Assembly: GCA_020002185.1 (NCBI GenBank)
Contig: CM034538.1
Location: forward strand, 64,814,005-64,878,004
DNA from: Paraescarpia echinospica
Taxonomy: Eukaryota > Annelida > Polychaeta > Sabellida > Siboglinidae
Direction: 5' to 3'
Length of the DNA stretch: 64,000 nt
A program made the translations under genes and the position numbers. Shown here piece by piece: positions 10,106 through 19,677 of the stretch (positions within the stretch are counted from its first letter, which is position 1; each line of letters begins with the position of its first letter). Below the pieces are notes generated by a model that did no database searches, was not told the DNA's origin, and was given only the letters and a program-made list of their open reading frames with translations.

Positions 10106-11113
10106 GTATACCGTTTACTAATCTGTCACATACTACGGCAGCCGTAACCGCAATTTGCAGCGCTAACATTCCGAGAGTGCCGTAATCGCAAGTGCTTGAG
10201 TTAAAGTTCTGAGAGTGTTGGCTAAGACTAAGTTTGGTGCCGTGTATACTGTACCTGCTACGGCAGCCGTAACCGCAATTGGCGGCGATAACATGTCATA
10301 ATACAATAATTAAAATGAAATAATAGCAGTGCATTATGTAAAATAGTTTTTTATTTCTAAAGATATCACGTTTTTTAATCTGCTATAGTTTTTGAAAACT
10401 TATTTGATTTTTCAGTGTTTTTTTCCAATTTAAGTTAGTATCTAGAATTAAACCTAAGAAGTTAATTTCTTCCACTCTCTCAATATTTATATTTTCAATT
10501 TTGAGAAATAGGCTCTGTGTAGGTTTGTTTGGCAATTGGAAAGTCTTATATTTAGATTTTACTTTTATTTAGTGACAACTTATTAATATTCTGAATTCTT
10601 CATTTAGTACAATTATTTTGAGTTCTTCATTTATTAAAGATTCTATATTTCTGTTTTGTGCTTTATCACTAAAAGTTTCAATGGTGCTAAATAAAGTGGT
10701 ATCATCAGCATATATATATTATAAATTTAAACATTTGGCTTGCTTATGAAAAGTCAATTATACATATATATAGTAAATTAACAGTGGTCCAAGGATGGAC
10801 CCTTGTGGTACACCAACTTTTATAGGTAAAGTATCAGATGTAGTATCTTCAAATTCGATATATTGTTTCCAGTTGCTTAAATAGCTTTCGAATAAGAGTC
10901 TAGCCATAAACTTGTTTAATATTATCGAATGGTAAGGTCAAGAAAAATACTAATTGGTAACTGCTTTTTGTCCATTTGAGTAATTATTCTATCTACTAGT
11001 TCGAGTGGTGCATATTCTGTCAAATGGTTAGGTCTAAATCCGTACTGATTATCAAAAATGGCTTGGAATCAATAAAATAAGTGGATAACTGATTATGGAT
11101 AATGTTCTCTAGT

Positions 11114-11223
11114 CAGAAACTTTCATTTTTCATATCCAAGATGTTTAATTTACCTGGTAGAGGACTAGAGGCTTTCGTCAACATATCACGTCGACTTCAT
11201 CAGTACCGATGACGCTGAATGAC
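11114..11223 (-). mobile_element. 110-bp insert with hammerhead ribozyme, 10-bp duplication
   Basis: Flanked by the identical 10-bp words GTTCTCTAGT at 11,104-11,113 and 11,224-11,233. It interrupts the RT fragment between conserved regions. Its minus strand contains a nearly complete hammerhead core (separate entry). The size and content fit a solo terminal-repeat remnant of a Penelope-like element or another ribozyme-bearing retroelement. Confidence 0.75.
11156..11207 (-). ncRNA. Candidate hammerhead ribozyme, type I, minimal helix III
   Basis: Read 5' to 3' on the minus strand: GGTA, CTGATGA, A, GTCGAC, loop GTGATAT, GTTGAC, GAAA, then an 11-nt segment starting G and ending C, then TC and TACC. 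GGTA and TACC form helix I (4 bp). GTCGAC and GTTGAC form helix II (6 bp, one G-U). Helix III is a single G-C pair, a shortness known for retroelement hammerheads. All invariant core positions, including the U-C before the cleavage point, are present. Confidence 0.7.
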
Positions 11224-11674
11224 GTTCTCTAGTACTTTAGAAATAGTTGGAAGGAGAGAAATTGACCTGTAATTTGTTATTAGAGTTGGGTCATCCTCAT
11301 TTTATCAGGAAATATGCCAGTATTAATGACTTGGTTAATTTCTATGGTTAGCGATTTAATTATTGCCGGTTCAATAATTGTTAGCAGTATTGGCGAAATT
11401 CCATAAAATCCACTGCTGTTTTTAGTTGGGAGATCATTTATTGTTTTCCTTACTGTTTCTTCATCCACATTCTTAAATTTAAGAACTTTGTATCTATTTT
11501 TTTTCTTGTATATTTAATGTCTTCTATAATAGTCTGAGCTGTGCTTACCCTCGTCGTCATTGTAATTATTATTTGGATCGTTGTTATTTCAGAAATGCAG
11601 GTTTTCTTAGTTGCTAAAGCAAGGGCGTTCATTAGCAGCAACTTTTTTTGGTGCCTAACATGCACTGAACAAAG

Positions 11675-12075
11675 TGTAGTAGTCCTCCTTTTATAAGACC
11701 CCGCTCATCGATGGCCAACCGGATTACGCGGCGATATTTTCATTGCATTAGCGTTGATTAATACAAACCACCCCTCACCAGTGGCCACCCAGCTAACAAC
11801 CGGGGTTACAGGAAGAATCTACCCGTCGGCAGCCGAAACTGCTATTTTTTAATCACAAGACGATGTCGATGTTTATAATTAAGTAGGCCTACCATACACT
11901 CATCATGCCGAATTGGCATTCGTACTTGTGTTACAAATTACATTATCTATGACAAATCAACTGTTATTTTCCATACAAATGATGTTTACTGTCCACATTC
12001 ATTGGTGGTTCCTCCTCACCAGAGGCCACTTTAGATTTGGTGAAGGGTTGACCTTATAAGAGGGGAACTACTGTA
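11675..12075. mobile_element. pogo-like MITE (copy 1)
   Basis: The ends are inverted: TAGTAGTCCTCCTTTTATAAG on the left against the reverse complement of CTTATAAGAGGGGAACTACTG on the right. The interior matches the MITE at 46,051-46,520 (CGGATTACGCGGC, TTTCATTGCATTAGCGTTG, and TTTTTAATCACAAGACGATG). Internal GTGGCCACCC words recur. pogo/Tigger elements have CAGT-type ends and TA target duplications. No transposase is present. 12,076-12,734 shows no gene. Confidence 0.75.
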
Positions 12076-12734
12076 CTGAAGCGTAGGCAATCACTTTCTG
12101 TCAATGCACTACTAGTATACGGTAATAACTATTCTGTCAACAGTGTATTCACATAATTTATTATCATGAAATAAATCACCCAGCATTTACACAGCCCAAA
12201 ACACATGCAAACGTGTAGGCGTACTTATAATACTATTTAAACATAACAACACCAGTGATCTTGAAAAGCATACTGGACATAAATAAATTCCAAAACAATA
12301 CTGATAGCATTAATTTATGTAATAAACGGATATAAATTAGGTATCACAATAAATTATGCCTAAAATAATATGCAGGCATTGGAATGCAAACAAACGCATT
12401 GCATGTTACAACCGTGTCGATTGCATAAATCGGCATGCAAAATAATTATCAGTGCAAACACTCCTGCTGTTCCAAAATACAATTACATTTAAACTGCATT
12501 ACAAGTTAATACTTATATACACATACTCACTGGGTAAACTACGTAAGTACATTGCATTATATCAAGGGAACCAATGCTACACATTAATATCCATTTGCAA
12601 GGAACTGCCAAATGATCATTGGAATATGAGTTAACCCATTATAATTTACACCTATCAACCTATTATATAATATCATTAGGCAATGTACTCAAAATAATAT
12701 GAAAAACATTGACATACATAGCAATTATCAGCAT

Positions 12735-13093
12735 TTAACAATCTTTGCAACCCTTGCAAAACCAAATTTTTGCCTTTGGAGCTGCCTTCAGGGGAACACA
12801 TTTAAAGTGAAACCACTGCAGACAGCTTTCACAAACAATACATTCTTCGTCATGCAGTGCCTCCGTGTATGTGGCACAATACCACACCGCTTCCTCCTGA
12901 AGTTCTGCGGCAATGATCTGCACTGCCTGCCAAGCCTGTGTATCAAAGTACTTTTGAATGGCCGCGAGGCACACATGGCTTTCAAGCCAAGCAGCTGTCT
13001 GCACATTCCTGCTAATGTCCGCAACTCTCAGCAGCCGGTCACCATGGAGTGCCGCCACAGCCGTGTCTCTCTTTGTAAACCAGCACAGCATGG
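12735..13093 (-). CDS. PHD-finger protein, last exon
   Basis: The exon opens after a strong acceptor (CATCCTTTTTACAG|CC) on the minus strand. Together with the last base of the preceding exon it continues as A-MLCWFTKRDTAVAALHGDRL. Its C-terminus reads CIVCESCLQWFHFKC then WFCKGCKDC and stop, which is a PHD-type zinc finger. The first Cys pair is incomplete (WYCATY where C-x2-C is expected), so one zinc ligand is missing. By memory, this C-terminal module recurs in transposase-derived proteins of invertebrates. It lies inside the Mutator-like element, on the same strand as the N-terminal exon near 31 kb, and may be the 3' end of the same gene (inference). AT-rich sequence follows the stop. 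Confidence 0.65.
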
Positions 13094-13545
13094 CTGTAAA
13101 AAGGATGCAAATATTAGCATTCTGTATGCAGTCATATAACGCAGATGTATAATAGGCACAATCAGGGTTCATACAGAATGAGCAAAGTCAAATTAAAGAA
13201 CATTCAAGAACAGTTTTGATTAGAAGATTCTCACAGAAGATTAAAACTCTAATTACTAAATTGCTTTTCACAATGTCAATGATGCTTAGCGTGTCATGTG
13301 TTCACCAAGATTCTCATTAGGCTAAGTGTGCACATAATTTCTCAATAAGTGTGAGATATTGCCTGCACAAGTCAATCTTAGCAAGTCCACGATGTGATAT
13401 TTATTTTCAAAATGTTGGCTCTGCCTTACCCTAGCCTTTAATGATAATTTAACTTGCCTAAATTATTAGCAGTGTCCTCCTACAAGGTCCTCCTTCGGGG
13501 AGTAAAATATTATTTATATATAAACAAGATTATGCAGGACCATAC

Positions 13546-13831
13546 CGAGCTCCCTTTCCATTGGCAACTTCGTGAGGAACTTCACTGGTCCGGCACTCCT
13601 CTTGCGCTTCCTAGGCAAGCCGACTACGGTCAATTCTGCTCCCTTCGGGCGACCCCTTCTCCTCATTGAAGGTGGCATTGTCTCAAATTCTAATAGTTTC
13701 AAGGCACAATTAATCCTTGCCTGCAGCTTGATGTTTAGAAACTTCATGTTAGACTTCAATCCCATCAAATGTTCAGCTTGTTTGAGGTGGTCTGGACCCA
13801 AGCGCCGTTGACGTGGCAGATGCGTGTACAC
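13546..13831 (-). CDS. PHD-finger protein, penultimate exon
   Basis: Bounded by an acceptor (TTTAACAG|GTGTAC) and a donor (GCTCG|GTATGG), giving a 452-bp phase-1 intron to the exon at 12,735-13,093. It encodes VYTHLPRQRRLGPDHLKQAE, then a helical region and a basic segment RRRGRPKG followed by RKRKRSAGPVKFLTKLPMER. GRPKG is an AT-hook-like core and RKRKR is a likely nuclear signal. The join to the next exon (MEREL-A-MLCWF) keeps frame and has the pattern I recall for this family. Both frame and splice sites are intact, unlike most of the window. The exons upstream of it were not found. Confidence 0.6.
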
Positions 13832-14557
13832 CTGTTAAATATATTATCAAAATAACACCCGTAGTATGATATAGCAGAGCTTTGTGATTTATAAAGCCTG
13901 TGGGCAGGGCGGGAAAAAATAATGGTTTTTTTCATGTATAACATTAAATCACAATGTTTTGATCAAAGAAAATAAAAACAAGGCATTAGCTAAAATCCGT
14001 TTTCCATGTGTACACAAAGTTTAACATTGTAAGTAACATTTGAGAACATTAAAAAATACAGTTGTAGCATAAATTTGATTTTAAACCCGTGTGTGCAGCA
14101 ATTCCTGTGGAAATAAAAAAATAATGAGCTGGGCGATGGTATCGTGACGTCACATATAACATATACTCGCATTAGGCGGACCCTTTCCATACATTCAGAG
14201 CATGTTTACAAGGATAGCTTTTGGGTCGAAACGAGCGTCGGAATGAGTTATTGTGCGATATTCCGATGTAATAGAAACACTAGTCATCATAGAGGAACAA
14301 GCAGTTATCTTACGGTTCCACATGAATCCAATTTTATTCAAAACAATGAATGCGAATGGGCCTACAAGTCAACTAGGTTTCGGCTTTCGCTGAGCTTCGG
14401 CTCGTTTTCAGAATTATTATATATCGATTGCTACCCACAGGAGATAATCTACACATCTAGTATAATTCTCCTTTACTATAATCTCATAATATCACTAGAA
14501 TATCGATATATGAAAGAGTTGTACAATTTATCATAACAACTTAAATCAGTTAGTGAA
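13832..14557. other. Intron-like AT-rich stretch with possible Penelope-like terminus
   Basis: No coding exon is recognised. At 14,371-14,411 the minus strand reads CTGAAAACGAGCCGAAGCTC followed by AGCGAAAGCC: a hairpin (GAGC/GCTC) between CTGA and CGAAA. This resembles a decayed hammerhead-like end of a Penelope-like element. It is weak evidence on its own. Confidence 0.35.
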
Positions 14558-14712
14558 TTTCCTGGTAGCTCAGTTGGTACATTATTTACAAGCTGTACCA
14601 GGCCTCGACATTAACACTGGCCCGATGCCTTTTTTGAAGCTGTCTGGCCAGTTCGGGCCACCGGTTCTTATATTTTTCTGGCCCGATGGGCCACTGGTTA
14701 CCAAAATGCATT
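14558..14712 (+). mobile_element. SINE-like remnant with tRNA-type A box
   Basis: TGGTAGCTCAGTTGGTACA at about 14,564-14,582 matches the D-arm/A-box region of a tRNA-derived SINE. No B box is seen. The following part, CAGGCCTCGACATTAACACT and repeated CTGGCCC/GGGCCAC words to 14,700, has an inverted counterpart at 29,430-29,535 (AGGCCTTGACATTAAGG on the minus strand). I infer a family of short elements sharing this CTGGCCC-rich body. Confidence 0.45.
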
Positions 14713-15049
14713 TGGGGGACTTCCGGTGGTGAATTGATTTGAATTTGGTGCAGCAAACTTGCGAAAATATAAGGATATTTGATCAAGATAAGTGATATCA
14801 TTGAGCGTATAGCATACATAACGTAATTATAGATATATATTAAGCAATATTTTTTGTTAAAAGTTAGCTAGAGGGAGTAATCTAGGGTAGATTAAAAGTA
14901 GGCGATTTGCAAGCGATAATTGGGGACGTTAATGTAATCGGAACGTTGTTTACAAAGTAGGTCACTGGCGAAGTTAACGTACCGTGAACGACAATAGAAT
15001 AGCGTTATTTGAGATAATCGGTGTAGTTAGATGAGTAATTAAAACCTGA

Positions 15050-15288
15050 AATAACAATCTTTTAAAGTGTATAATAGTACACAGGAAACAGTCTTTGTAA
15101 AGACTACCTTGTATCTAAGCCTAACTTGAATACATTGTCATCGACATCGTAACTAGGTAAGGCACGATGTGTCACTGTGTGTTAACAAATATAACTAACT
15201 ATAACCTAAACAATCTGGTGTAAATTGTACACAGAAAAGTCTTTTCAAAGACTACATAAAACTACTTTGAACATAAATAAATTCTGAT
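15050..15288 (+). promoter_or_regulatory. CR1 5' UTR with two short palindromes
   Basis: Two near-palindromes, AGTCTTTGTAAAGACT (about 15,091) and AGTCTTTTCAAAGACT (about 15,239), precede ORF1. Each sits after ACACAGRAAA. Equivalents occur at 6,428-6,443 (minus copy) and near 56,269 (third copy), so the motif is conserved across copies. Function unknown; RNA hairpin or binding site are both possible. Confidence 0.5.
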
Positions 15289-16152
15289 ATGGCACCTTGC
15301 AAGCGGCAACTCAGTGCAAAACGACACCTAGTTTGCAACGACTGCCAGAGCTGGGTGGATTTTGCGTTGTCTGGCTGTCCAAAATCATGGGCAGAGACCA
15401 AAGATGACGGATTCACCTTTCGGTGTATAGGGTGTTTGAGGGTGGAATGTCTGATGAAGGAGGTGTGTAAGTTGACGGATATAGTGAAGGAGATGGAGGC
15501 GAGACTCAACATAGAAATAGATGGAGCAGAGAGGGATGACGCGGAGAGAGTTGAGAATTCTACAACACAGAAGGAGCAGAGTTGTGACACGGAGACTGAA
15601 GAAAGGAGACTGAGAGGAAGGAAGGTGACCGGTGTGAAGGAACAAGACATTGAGAAAACAGAGGGACGGAGGAAAAGTGTTCGGCAGAGGAAAAGAAAAC
15701 GGGCCAGTGGGGATAGATCAGCAGGTAGTCAGACTGTAGAGAACGAGGAGAGACACGACAGCGATACAGGTGGTGAAGAGGTAGATACCACAGAGGCAGT
15801 TGGTAAGACTGTGAGACAGAAGACTGATGGAAGAAGACAGTGTTCAGCAAAAAACAGAAAACATGACAGGCGTGAAGGTGACAGGGGAGAAAGTGACCGT
15901 AGTGAAGGAGGTAGCCGGGGAAAAGGGACGGGAGAGGAGAGAAGAAAATGTGATGGGAGGAAAGAAGAAGGGACGAAAGGAAGTGAGAGTAAATGTGCTA
16001 GAAGAGAAGATGACAGGAGGAAAGGGGACAAGAGAAAACGCGACAGGAAAGAAGGGAATGGAAGAGAATGTGACAGGAGAGAAGACGACAAGAGGAAAAG
16101 ACAACAACCAGACATATGCAAACCGGAGGAGCTACTCCGAGGCAGTGATTGA
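15289..16152 (+). pseudogene. CR1 ORF1 protein, zinc-binding N-terminus and charged linker
   Basis: 287 codons from MAPCKRQLSAKRHLVCNDCQ. A PHD-like cysteine cluster lies at residues 16-52 (CNDC, a lone Cys near 30, then CIGC and VEC). Residues 60-287 are a very basic and acidic Lys/Arg/Glu-rich linker. In CR1 elements this region precedes an esterase domain in the same ORF1. Here the frame ends GSD-stop at 16,152, and the esterase is in another frame from 16,174, so a frameshift near 15,830-16,150 has split the protein. The alternate frame at 15,827-16,198 carries part of the same linker. The start is supported by conserved starts at 6,256 (minus) and about 56,320. Confidence 0.85.
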
Positions 16153-16173
16153 GGGGCAAGGAGAAAAGAGAGA

Positions 16174-16689
16174 GTGTTTATGGGCGATTCAATTCTGAGA
16201 AAAACAGACAACACTATATACGAGGGGAAGGACGTTGTTGTATGTCTACCGGGGGCTAGGATAGAGCATGTGACCGAAAGGGTAGATATGGTATTGGGGC
16301 ATGGCAAGGGAGGGTCTATACTAGTACACGTTGGGACAAACAATGCAGACAAGGAGGGAACAACTGGTATAGTTCAGAAGTACAGACATCTAGTGAGGAA
16401 GCTGAAGAAGACAAGAGTGGAACAGGTTATTCTCTCAGGAATTTTGCCAGTAATGGGAGGAAGGGAGGCAAGATACAGAAACTGTAAGAGGATGGCGATC
16501 AACGCACTAGTTGAGCAGATGTGTGAGGAAGAGGGCGTGGGATTCATAGATTTATGGGGGTACTTTGTTGGGAGAGAAGATATGTACATGAGAGATGGCC
16601 TCCATCTAAGTGGAAAGGGGGCAGCAGTATTCTCAGAGAATCTGCTGCGATCTGTTGACAGTGGGACAGGTTGCATCTATTTAAACTAA
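16174..16689 (+). pseudogene. CR1 ORF1 SGNH/GDSL-type esterase domain
   Basis: The 171-codon frame carries the SGNH blocks in order: GDSIL at residues 4-8 (nucleophile Ser), VHVGTNNA near 49 (Asn block) and RDGLHLSGKG near 148 (Asp-x-x-His). All catalytic positions are present, unlike the minus copy at 5.0 kb (His to Leu) and the copy at 57.0 kb (GES for GDS). Esterase plus PHD-like modules in ORF1 are an established feature of CR1-like elements; the substrate is unknown and a membrane or RNP role has been suggested. It is split off from ORF1 by a frameshift, so its ATG is incidental. Confidence 0.88.
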
Positions 16690-16795
16690 ATTCGCAGGGG
16701 GGACTCGCAGAGAAGCCTGAAACTGGAGGCATAGATAAAGGCAGCAAAAATAATTCAAGCAAAGAACAGTCTGGAAAACTGTTCTGAAGCTGGGT

Positions 16796-19556
16796 ATAAA
16801 TGTGTTTGTTTAAATGCAAGGAGTATAGTAAACAAAAGAAATGAATTAAACATTATGGTAGAAGATATTGACCCTCACATAATAGGTATAACCGAATCAT
16901 GGGCAACCACCGATATATCAGATGCCGAATTGGGACTGACAGGATATGTAATGTTTAGGAAAGATAGAATAGGAAAAGGGAGGTGGAGTTATTTTATATA
17001 TTAAAGAATCTATCCAGGCTTATGAAATAAAATTAGAAAGAGAAGCAGATTGCGAAGAAGCTGTTTGGTGTAACATAGTTACAGGAAACTCAACGTTAAC
17101 GGTTGGATTAGTTTATCGAAGTCCAAACATAAGCATAGAAGAGAATGAAAAAATACAAAACGCTATAAGGGAAGTGAGCAAACGGGACTGTGTTATTATG
17201 GGGGATTTTAACCATGGGCATATAAAATGGAAATCTCTACAGAGTACGGGTAGTGAGGACCACAAGTTTTTAGTTTTAGTACAAGATAGTTTCCTTTCTC
17301 AACATGTGCTAGAACCAACCAGGGGAGAGAATGTGTTAGACTTAGTTTTGTCCTCACAGAATGAATTAGTTGACAATGTTAAATTATGTGAGCCTCTGGG
17401 AAGTAGTGATCACAACCAGATACATTTTACCATCAAAGTAAAATCAGAAAGAAATAATAAAAAGCAGTTCAGGAGAAATTTCCACAAAGGAAGATATAAG
17501 GAAATGGGGAAATATTTAGCAAAGATAGACTGGAATAATACACTGAAGAATAAGACAGCAACAGAATGCTGGAATATCTTAAAGAATTAAATAGAGTGTA
17601 TCGTAGATAAATTTGTTCACTTCAAAAAACAAGGGAAACGGACCAGAAATAAATACTTATCGAAAGAAGCCATTAGAAAAATTAAGTATAAACAAATGAT
17701 GTGGAAGTCATATAGACGTACTGGAAATGACGAAGACTACAACATTTATAAAGAAGCACTAAACCAAGCTACAGCTGAAATTAGAAATTCAAAGAGAAGC
17801 TATGAACATAAATTAGCTTGTAATATAAAACATGACAGCAAGAGTTTTTATGCGTATGTTCGAAGCAAACAGAAAGTTCAGGATAAGGTCGGTCCTCTAG
17901 AAGATAGTGCTGGAAATATAATATCAGAAGGATTCTTAATGGCTGAAGACCTAAATGAGTATTTTAGTTCAGTGTTTACCAGAGAAGACACTAGTTCACT
18001 GCCAGTACCAGAGGCTAAGTTCAAGGGGGCAGAATCAGACTATTTAAGACAGTTAATTGTAACCCCAGAAATGGTAGCTAAGAAAATTAGGGCTATGAAG
18101 GAAAATAAATCACCTGGAGTGGATGGTATTCCACCCAAACTACTAGTGGAAATTGTAGAACAAATTAGCATACCGCTTGCAACAGTTTTCAACTTGTCAT
18201 TAGAAGAGGGAGTGGTTCCTTTAGAATGGAAAGAAGCAAACATTATACCGTTATTTAAAAAAGGTTCGAGAAACAAGTCAGATAACTATAGAGTTTAACA
18301 TCGGTGATTTGTAAATTATTAGAAAGACTAATTAAAGATCACATGGTGGATTTTCTTGTTAAACATAACTTGATAAACCCATCTCAACATGGGTTTCTAA
18401 AAGCGAGGTCATGCTTAACAAATATGTTATGTTTTTTGGAAGATATCACTAAGTGGGTAGATGATGGATCACCAGTAGATATCATCTACTTAGATTTTCA
18501 AAAAGCTTTCGACAAAGTGCCACATCAGAGATTACTGCTTAAACTAAAAGCCCATGGCATAGGAAATGGTATAATTAACTGGATAGAAAAATGGCTGATT
18601 GACAGAAGACAACGGGTAGTTGTTGATGGGGAGGCTTCAAACTGGAAATCAGTTTTGAGTGGGGTTCCACAGGGATCAGTACTGGGACCTATATTATTCT
18701 TAATATATATAAACGATTTGGACGATGATATAGCTAGCAAGGTGTTGAAATTTGCAGATGATACAAAAGTGTTTAGAAGGATTAAAAGTGATGGGGATAG
18801 ACAGCATTTACAAGATGATCTTGACGGGTTGATCAAATGGTCTGAAAAGTGGCAAATGTTGTTCAATTTTGGGAAATGTAAATGCCTCCACACAGGACAT
18901 GGGAACGAATATGTAGAATATACAATGGGGGGAACTGTACTAAGTACTACTGTAAAAGAAAAAGACTTAGGGCTGACAATTAGTGCTGACATGAAGGTTT
19001 CAGAGCAGTGTGGAATTGCAGCTTCAAAGGGAAATCAAATCCTTGGATTGATTAGGCGAAATATAGCATATAAAGAAAAAGAACTAATAATACCGCTGTA
19101 CAAAACAATAGTTAGGCCTCATTTAGAATATTGTATACAAGCGTGGAGGCCATACCGCAAGAAGGACATAGATATGCTAGAAAGAGTACAGAGGAGAGCG
19201 ACTAAAATGATACCAAAACTGAGGGATCTTAGTTATGAAAAACGCCTAAAAGAATGTGGTTTAACAACACTAGAGACCAGGAGATTGAGAGGAGATCAGA
19301 TAGAAGTGTTTAAATATTGAATGGTTATGAAAATATTGATAGAAATGTTTTTTTCAGTTAAGAAAGATAGAAAGACTAGAGGACATGAAGTTACATTAGT
19401 AAAGGAGCAGTGTAGATTAGACGTGAGAAAGTTCTCATTTTCACAAAGGACTGTCAATGAATGGAACAGATTATCTGATGATTGTGTGGGTGCTAGTAGT
19501 GTGAATATGTTTAAAAATAAAATCGACACATACCTCAGAAGGGCTGGATATATGTA
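16796..19556 (+). pseudogene. CR1 ORF2 (APE endonuclease and reverse transcriptase), copy 1
   Basis: The endonuclease starts with CLNARSIVNKRNELNIM and IIGITESW, breaks frame near 16,977, then has VGLVYRSPN, IMGDFNHGHIKWKS and SSDHNQI (the conserved GDFN and SDH motifs of APE nucleases). After a stop at about 17,587 the linker and RT follow: SPGVDGIPPKLL, then a 7-nt deletion at about 18,293 within NYRPVSL, then YLDFQKAFDKVPH (motif A), SGVPQGSVLGPILFLIYIND (motif B) and FADDTK (catalytic motif C). A lost A near 19,315 ends the frame early. The protein nicks target DNA and reverse-transcribes its RNA; this copy cannot make it. Confidence 0.92.
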
Positions 19557-19677
19557 GATAAAAGGGTTGGACTCTCGATAAGCCAAAGGGCTTCCTTGTC
19601 CACCTGCCATCTAGAGTTAATTCTCTGGATGGTAATCTTGTTAAATCTATTCGCCGACCCATAAAACAGGACATACA

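Larger units (their letters stand above)
10291..11665 (-). pseudogene. Decayed non-LTR reverse transcriptase (Jockey/CR1-like clade)
   Basis: From right to left the minus strand reads DEETVRKTINDLPTKNSSGF near 11,460, INTGIFPDKM near 11,300, then in broken frames the PQGS-like, Y-A-D-D-like and LSLNKSK regions, and finally LHNALLLFHFNYCIM at about 10,310. The order is that of an APE-type LINE RT from the start of the palm to the thumb. The sequence is heavily decayed and stops abruptly next to the MULE subterminal repeats. The clade is uncertain. It is interrupted at 11,114-11,223 by a small insert with a perfect target duplication. Confidence 0.75.
14715..19648 (+). mobile_element. CR1-type LINE, near full length (copy 1)
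   Basis: It contains a 5' UTR (14,715-15,288), ORF1 with zinc-binding and esterase modules, ORF2 with APE endonuclease and reverse transcriptase, and a 3' UTR ending TCTTGTTAAATCT. The 3' UTR in all copies reads TCGATAAGCCAAAGGGCTTC then CATCTAGAGTTAATTCTCTGG and finishes in repeats of TTGTTAAATC, the short 3' repeat expected for CR1. ORF2 has a frameshift near 16,977, a stop at 17,587, a 7-nt deletion near 18,293 and a 1-nt loss near 19,315. This is the founder of the tandem array that follows. Confidence 0.92.

Noticed and set aside
14144..14536. 130-codon open frame
   Set aside because: No recognisable motif; it overlaps a Penelope-like terminal remnant, and nothing supports a start or splice sites.
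15560..16352. Long minus-strand frames rich in Ser, Pro and Phe
   Set aside because: They are antisense to the Lys/Arg/Glu-rich linker of CR1 ORF1, whose codon bias keeps the opposite strand open. The same holds at 56,594-56,953 and 56,981-57,607.
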